Source of the DNA: an uncultured Oscillospiraceae bacterium
GTDB lineage: Bacteria; Bacillota; Clostridia; Oscillospirales; Oscillospiraceae
Length of the DNA: 64,000 nt
Reading direction: 5' to 3'
Assembly: GCA_934573735.1 (NCBI GenBank)
Contig: CAKTMC010000003.1
Span: forward strand, 72,191 to 136,190
Below are positions 60,503 to 64,000 of this stretch, piece by piece (position 1 is the stretch's first letter; every line of letters begins with the position of its first letter). The notes below the pieces were generated by a model that saw nothing but the letters and a program-made list of their open reading frames with translations, was not told the origin of the DNA and searched no databases. The position numbers were made by a program, and so were the translations under genes.

Positions 60503-60611
60503 ACTTTTTGACCGGATTTGCCCTTGGATAAGTTACCGCAGAGCGTTTGGTCTGGCTGATTCCGAATTTGCCCGATTGCCCGAAAACCGCAGTATTACTG
60601 GACTTTCGCGG

Positions 60612-62330
60612 CTATTTTCCTTTGACCCTTGACATCAAACATACCGTCTCGACAGATGCCCCGCATTCATCAAATTGCGTGAGCACCTTTTGCTCAATAG
60701 GAAACTTGTACGCAATCGCCTTTACAAAGCGTTTCTGCGTCTTTTGCTCCTCACGCGGGAACAACTCAACCTCGGAAATCAGGTATTTCACAAGATCGCG
60801 CCGTTCTGCTGCATTCATTCTATCATAGATTGCGTCAAAAGACGAGAGGATTCCGATCATAGATTGTACAGACATCTGCTCACTTTCCAGAGTCGCCTTT
60901 TTCATCATACTCTCTTGCAGCAGATCCTCCGCCTTATAAATCTGGTCATAGAGGTCATTCAGGCGGCGCGTCATATCTGCGCGGCGGCGCTCTGCATACT
61001 TGTCATCCGGGGCAATGCGGTCAATATCCCGCTCCAAGCTGTCGCGGCTGCGCTGTAAAGCGGATAGCTGGTTTTTGTAGGCGGTAATGTCATTCTCGAC
61101 CTCGGTCATGTCCACGGCGGTCATTACCTTTTCCTGCAAATCCTTGATAAACTGCGGATTGCGAACAATCTTCCGGGTGTACTCCATCACCTCGTCCTCA
61201 ACCTGACTGGCTACCACGCCATTCCTGCGGCATACCGAAGTCCCTCTATGTTTAGTCGCATAAGAACAGACATAAGATTCTGTGCGGCGCTCCGTGCCGT
61301 CCTGATTTGTCCACTTGGTCATACCGATATACATAGGTGCGCCGCATTGCGGACATTTTACGATACCGGACAACAGATGCGCGTTATACTGACCAATGTT
61401 GTGATTACCCTTTTTCCCACGAATGGCTTTGATTTCCTGAACCTTGTCAAAATCCTCTTTGGAAACAAACGCCTCATGGGAAATAACCTCACTCAAAATA
61501 TACTCATCCTGCTTCACAAGTCGATATTCGTTATCTTTGCCGGGAACTTTCTCTGTCCGTCGCTTTCCCCATGCCACGCGCCCCGTATAAACTGGATTGC
61601 TAAGCATTCTCTTGATGTGGTCAGAACTCCACTCTCCATAGCTGGGGCGGATGGCATTCTTTGCCGGTGGGCGAGTATAACCGTTTCGATTGAGATAGCC
61701 CGAAATTGCCGTGTAGCCCATATTTCGGTTCAGGAACATATCAAAAACCAGTTGCACGACAGCCTTTTCTTCCGGGACGGTCTCCAATTTCCCTTTGCTC
61801 TTGTCATCGCCCTTTACCAGACGATACCCATAGGGTGCAAAGCCGCCGTTCCAGCCGCCGGACTTTGCTTTTTCCTCGCGCCCCAAAAGGCTCTGTGCAA
61901 TGATGTTCTCACGTTCCAACTCAGCTACCGCACCGAGAATGGTAATCATCATTTTTCCCATAGAGGTTGAGGAATCAAGCCCATCTTCTACACACATCAG
62001 GTGAACGCCATATTTCATAATAAACTCAAGGGAGTTCAGCACGTCCCGCGCGTTTCTGCCAAACCTCGATAATTTGAAAACCAGCACATAGTCCGTATGT
62101 ACTTTTCCGCTCTGAATGTCATCCAGCATCCGCTGGAACTCCGTCCGCCCCTCGATACTCTTGCCACTTTTGCCTTCTTCAACGTAGGTATCAAGAACGG
62201 TCATACCCCGACGCTCGGCGCATTCAGCCAGATAGTGTTTCTGCCCGTCCAGACTATACCCCTTTACCTGACGCTCACTGCTGACGCGGATATAGATAAC
62301 ACACGATTTGCCCTCTTTCGTATTATACAT
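60612..62330 (-). CDS. Large serine recombinase (integrase of an ICE-like element)
   Basis: The 572-residue protein has an N-terminal resolvase domain with the nucleophile Ser in VIYIRVSSERQVKGYSLDGQ, KLSRFGRNARDVLN and MMITILGAVAELERENI, then a recombinase domain, a zinc-ribbon (CPQCGAPM ... CSYATKHRGTSVC) and a coiled-coil C-terminal part. Such enzymes integrate and excise conjugative transposons and phages. ATG at 62330 follows AGGAAG. Position at the edge of a transfer-type gene set suggests the left end of an integrative element. The attachment site is probably within 60400-60611. Confidence 0.92.
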   Translation of the reverse strand: MYNTKEGKSCVIYIRVSSERQVKGYSLDGQKHYLAECAERRGMTVLDTYVEEGKSGKSIEGRTEFQRMLDDIQSGKVHTDYVLVFKLSRFGRNARDVLNSLEFIMKYGVHLMCVEDGLDSSTSMGKMMITILGAVAELERENIIAQSLLGREEKAKSGGWNGGFAPYGYRLVKGDDKSKGKLETVPEEKAVVQLVFDMFLNRNMGYTAISGYLNRNGYTRPPAKNAIRPSYGEWSSDHIKRMLSNPVYTGRVAWGKRRTEKVPGKDNEYRLVKQDEYILSEVISHEAFVSKEDFDKVQEIKAIRGKKGNHNIGQYNAHLLSGIVKCPQCGAPMYIGMTKWTNQDGTERRTESYVCSYATKHRGTSVCRRNGVVASQVEDEVMEYTRKIVRNPQFIKDLQEKVMTAVDMTEVENDITAYKNQLSALQRSRDSLERDIDRIAPDDKYAERRRADMTRRLNDLYDQIYKAEDLLQESMMKKATLESEQMSVQSMIGILSSFDAIYDRMNAAERRDLVKYLISEVELFPREEQKTQKRFVKAIAYKFPIEQKVLTQFDECGASVETVCLMSRVKGK

Positions 62331-62351
62331 AGATTTCTTCCTATTGCAGGA

Positions 62352-62374
62352 CCGGGCGGTCATCGACCGCCCGG
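62352..62374. promoter_or_regulatory. Strong hairpin just before the recombinase ribosome site
   Basis: CCGGGCGGTC and GACCGCCCGG form a perfect 10-base stem with a 3-base loop, overlapping the end of the upstream ORF and ending about 10 bases before AGGAAG on the minus strand. Confidence 0.55.
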
Positions 62375-62575
62375 AATACTCTGCTCAGATTTTCTGATTT
62401 TCTGATTTTCTTTTTCTGCGGCAGCATACTTGATCAGGATTTGTGCCAGAACATTGATAAAGTTCTGGGAGCAGTCTCTCTGCTCTGCTGTCATCTGAAT
62501 CACGCTCTCCTTGGGAAAGCGAAGCTCAGTTCCATTGTTTGCAGTGTAGCTCTTGTAGTTTTCGTTTTCTACCAT
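62360..62575 (-). CDS. Small accessory ORF of the integrative element
   Basis: The 71-residue protein is acidic-to-basic and helical (SVIQMTAEQRDCSQNFINVL then AQILIKYAAAEKEN), without recognised domain. TGGAGTG precedes the ATG, and a promoter lies 76 bases upstream. It is followed by the recombinase gene. Small proteins at this place in conjugative elements are often named only by position. Confidence 0.6.
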   Translation of the reverse strand: MVENENYKSYTANNGTELRFPKESVIQMTAEQRDCSQNFINVLAQILIKYAAAEKENQKIRKSEQSIPGGR

Positions 62576-62633
62576 GTAATCACTCCATTTGACGTTATGT
62601 TCGTCAGCCGAATGAAGTGCCGCTCTTTCGATG

Positions 62634-62649
62634 GTAACTCAGCAGTTAC
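62634..62649. promoter_or_regulatory. Operator-like palindrome in the divergent control region
   Basis: GTAACT-CAGC-AGTTAC is a perfect inverted repeat just downstream of the minus-strand -10 box; another GTAACT half-site is at 62701. It could be the site of the divergently encoded HTH protein. Confidence 0.5.
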
Positions 62650-62650
62650 T

Positions 62651-62679
62651 ATTATATGCTATTTCTAGTCTTGGGTCAA
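62651..62679 (-). promoter_or_regulatory. Promoter of the accessory ORF and recombinase
   Basis: TTGACC (62679-62674) and TATAAT (62656-62651) are spaced by 17 bases on the minus strand. Confidence 0.65.
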
Positions 62680-62712
62680 TAGCTCCGGAGCGATTCTCTG
62701 GTAACTCCTGAA

Positions 62713-62742
62713 TTGACATTTCTGCTTGCTCTCATGTATAAT
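62713..62742 (+). promoter_or_regulatory. Promoter of the HTH regulator
   Basis: TTGACA (62713-62718) and TATAAT (62737-62742) are spaced by 18 bases. Confidence 0.65.
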
Positions 62743-62771
62743 TACTTTGAAAATCCCCGGAGGTGAAGTCA

Positions 62772-62987
62772 ATGAGTATGGCTCAGGTTATCCGGGCTGC
62801 TATGAAGAAGCAAGGCGTAACTGTCAGTCAGCTTTCAAGGCAGCTTGGCTGCACAACCCAAAATATCAGCGGCAAAATGCGCAGTGACAATTTCAGGGAA
62901 AGCGAGTTGCAGGAAATAGCGGCGGCGATCGGCTGTCGGTTTGAGGGTCGTTTTATTTCAGAAGAAACAGGAAAGCCGGTTGAATAA
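62772..62987 (+). CDS. Small HTH protein (Cro/CI-like regulator)
   Basis: The 71-residue protein is one helix-turn-helix: IRAAMKKQGVTVSQLSRQLG then CTTQNISGKMRSDNF and ELQEIAAAIGCRFE. This resembles small XRE-type regulators of conjugative elements. The ATG at 62772 is 8 bases from GGAGG; an in-frame GTG at 62763 overlaps the site. It is transcribed away from the recombinase and may control the divergent promoters. Confidence 0.75.
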   Translation: MSMAQVIRAAMKKQGVTVSQLSRQLGCTTQNISGKMRSDNFRESELQEIAAAIGCRFEGRFISEETGKPVE

Positions 62988-63025
62988 TATTCCTGTCTCA
63001 TGGGTGGGTAAGCTGCTGCAACAGC

Positions 63026-63871
63026 TTACCCATTCAGCATTTCTGCGGCTTTTTTGATATTCGCGCTGGCATTGCCTCTACGGAAGTTCTCCCCGTCGAA
63101 GCGGATCGGGATGCAGACTTCCAAGATGCGGTCATAAATTCGGTGGTCATCCAGATCGGCAGCTTGCTTCATAACGGAAAGCGGAATATTGGTCGTGACG
63201 ATCATTGGCTTGCCGGTCAGCAGCCGTTTGTCAACCACATCGAATACCCGCTCCTTGCCAAAGCTGGTGTTGCGTTCCACCCCCAAATCGTCCAGTATGA
63301 GAAGATCGGGACGCATAAGCGTTTTCATGTAATGGTCGCGATCCGCGCCGAAATTGCCCTGCATATGGTTGACCACATCGGACATTTCCGCAAAGAGGAC
63401 AGACTCCAAACGGTCAATTAGAGTGTTGGCAATGCAGCCAGCGGCATAGGATTTTCCCGTGCCGACATTCCCGAACAGGAGCAGCCCAATCCCCGCTTTT
63501 TTGAACTCGTCCCAGTTCTGTGCGTAGCACCTCGCCTTTACAAGCTGAGGTGTCGTAACTGCGGCTGCCTCAAACCGCCAGTCAGCGGCGGGCATATCGC
63601 AGAACGCCTCGCTGCGGAGCATCGTCATGTAAGACATTCTCTCATATTCCCGACGCTCCGCTTCTTCCCGTTCTCGGCGTTCGGCGGCGCACTTGCACAT
63701 AGCCGGGTGCTTGGTAAAGCCCTGTGCCTGAAGGTCTGCGGGATAAAAGGCTTCTTTCGGCGTGTGGCACTTGCCGCAGTATTTCAGCCCATCAGCGGAA
63801 TTGATGTAATCGTCAGGTGCGGCGTTAGCAGCTTCAACGGCATCAACCATTTTCTTAAAAATCGGATTCAT
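63026..63871 (-). CDS. DnaC/IstB-like ATP-binding protein of the integrative element
   Basis: The 281-residue AAA+ protein has an N-terminal cysteine motif (CGKCHTPKEAF ... CKC, about 33-70), Walker A LFGNVGTGKSYAA, Walker B LLILDDLGVER and sensor TTNIP. This is the layout of DnaC-type helicase loaders found in conjugative elements and prophages. ATG at 63871 follows GGGAGAG. Upstream, codons ending AKNYTYDDNEGECI and TGA (about 63869-63920, minus) may be the tail of the preceding element gene, but an in-frame stop 21 codons earlier leaves this unproven. Confidence 0.85.
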   Translation of the reverse strand: MNPIFKKMVDAVEAANAAPDDYINSADGLKYCGKCHTPKEAFYPADLQAQGFTKHPAMCKCAAERREREEAERREYERMSYMTMLRSEAFCDMPAADWRFEAAAVTTPQLVKARCYAQNWDEFKKAGIGLLLFGNVGTGKSYAAGCIANTLIDRLESVLFAEMSDVVNHMQGNFGADRDHYMKTLMRPDLLILDDLGVERNTSFGKERVFDVVDKRLLTGKPMIVTTNIPLSVMKQAADLDDHRIYDRILEVCIPIRFDGENFRRGNASANIKKAAEMLNG

Positions 63872-64000
63872 ATACACTCTCCCTCGTTATCGTCGTAGGT
63901 GTAGTTTTTCGCACTCCTGCCCTTGTAGGTTAGTCAATGATGTGTTACACATAAGGGAAAGAAAAAAGGACGTCTTTGGGGGAGTGCCAGTTGAGAGGTC

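Noticed and set aside
63880..64000. Gene upstream of the DnaC-like protein at the right edge
   Set aside because: Only about 21 codons before an in-frame stop read like a conserved tail; too little sequence to support a gene.

Overview
The window reads as a chromosomal segment of a GC-rich anaerobic Clostridia member, probably an Oscillospirales/Ruminococcaceae-type gut Bacillota. This is inferred from gene content: a single-chain glycyl-tRNA synthetase, pyruvate phosphate dikinase, an ylxM-ffh-rpsP-khpA-rimM-trmD-rsmA translation/SRP block, CobW-type metallochaperones, YmdB, a YhaO/YhaN-like nuclease pair, many TTG/GTG starts behind strong Shine-Dalgarno sites, and CCA-encoding tRNA genes. 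The species cannot be named from sequence alone.

Layout. 1-5 kb (minus): a DUF2975 membrane protein cut by the window edge, an unknown membrane protein, and a glyS-nadE operon whose NadE has lost its glutaminase residues. 5-10 kb: envelope genes (Ig-like/NodB deacetylase, family 2 glycosyltransferase, DUF4015-like protein) and rpiB. 10.5-13.2 kb: a lipoyl-less E2-like acyltransferase with an acyl-CoA ligase. 13.2-14.1 kb: non-coding dispersed repeats. 14.1-22.8 kb: an apparent locus with a 1807-residue secreted GH20 protein, a 4-Cys small peptide, a membrane-anchored protein, an HprK-like kinase, a radical SAM/SPASM enzyme and a PqqD-like protein. This resembles an undescribed RiPP-type peptide-modification cassette and is the best candidate for a new system. 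22.8-28.1 kb: the SRP/translation block, including a TrmD-GNAT fusion. 28.2-30.9 kb: ppdK. 31-36 kb (minus): a lipoprotein, recG, apbE and an iron-sulfur aldo/keto reductase. 36-44.4 kb: three tRNAs (Arg-CCG, Pro-GGG, Arg-ACG), two CobW-like GTPases, an NSS transporter, a ThrE-type exporter, and a GntR regulator with its DUF5808 partner. 44.5-49.6 kb: a 55-residue protein, ymdB, the SbcD/SbcC-like pair, a run of five hairpins and nagB. 49.8-53.9 kb: a LysM protein, an SH3-like remnant and a large lipoprotein.

54-60.5 kb is an eroded accessory zone. Two defective IS256-family copies in direct orientation flank nagZ like a composite transposon, followed by truncated efflux and TPR genes and an NapH-like ferredoxin. 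From about 60.6 kb to the end lies the left edge of an integrative element: large serine recombinase, small accessory ORF, divergent HTH regulator with an operator-like palindrome, and a DnaC-like loader. It continues past the window.

Functionally, GH20, NagZ and NagB could together process amino-sugar polymers or peptidoglycan fragments, while the deacetylase, glycosyltransferase and LysM protein belong to the cell envelope. All functions are assigned by motif reading; no database search was run.
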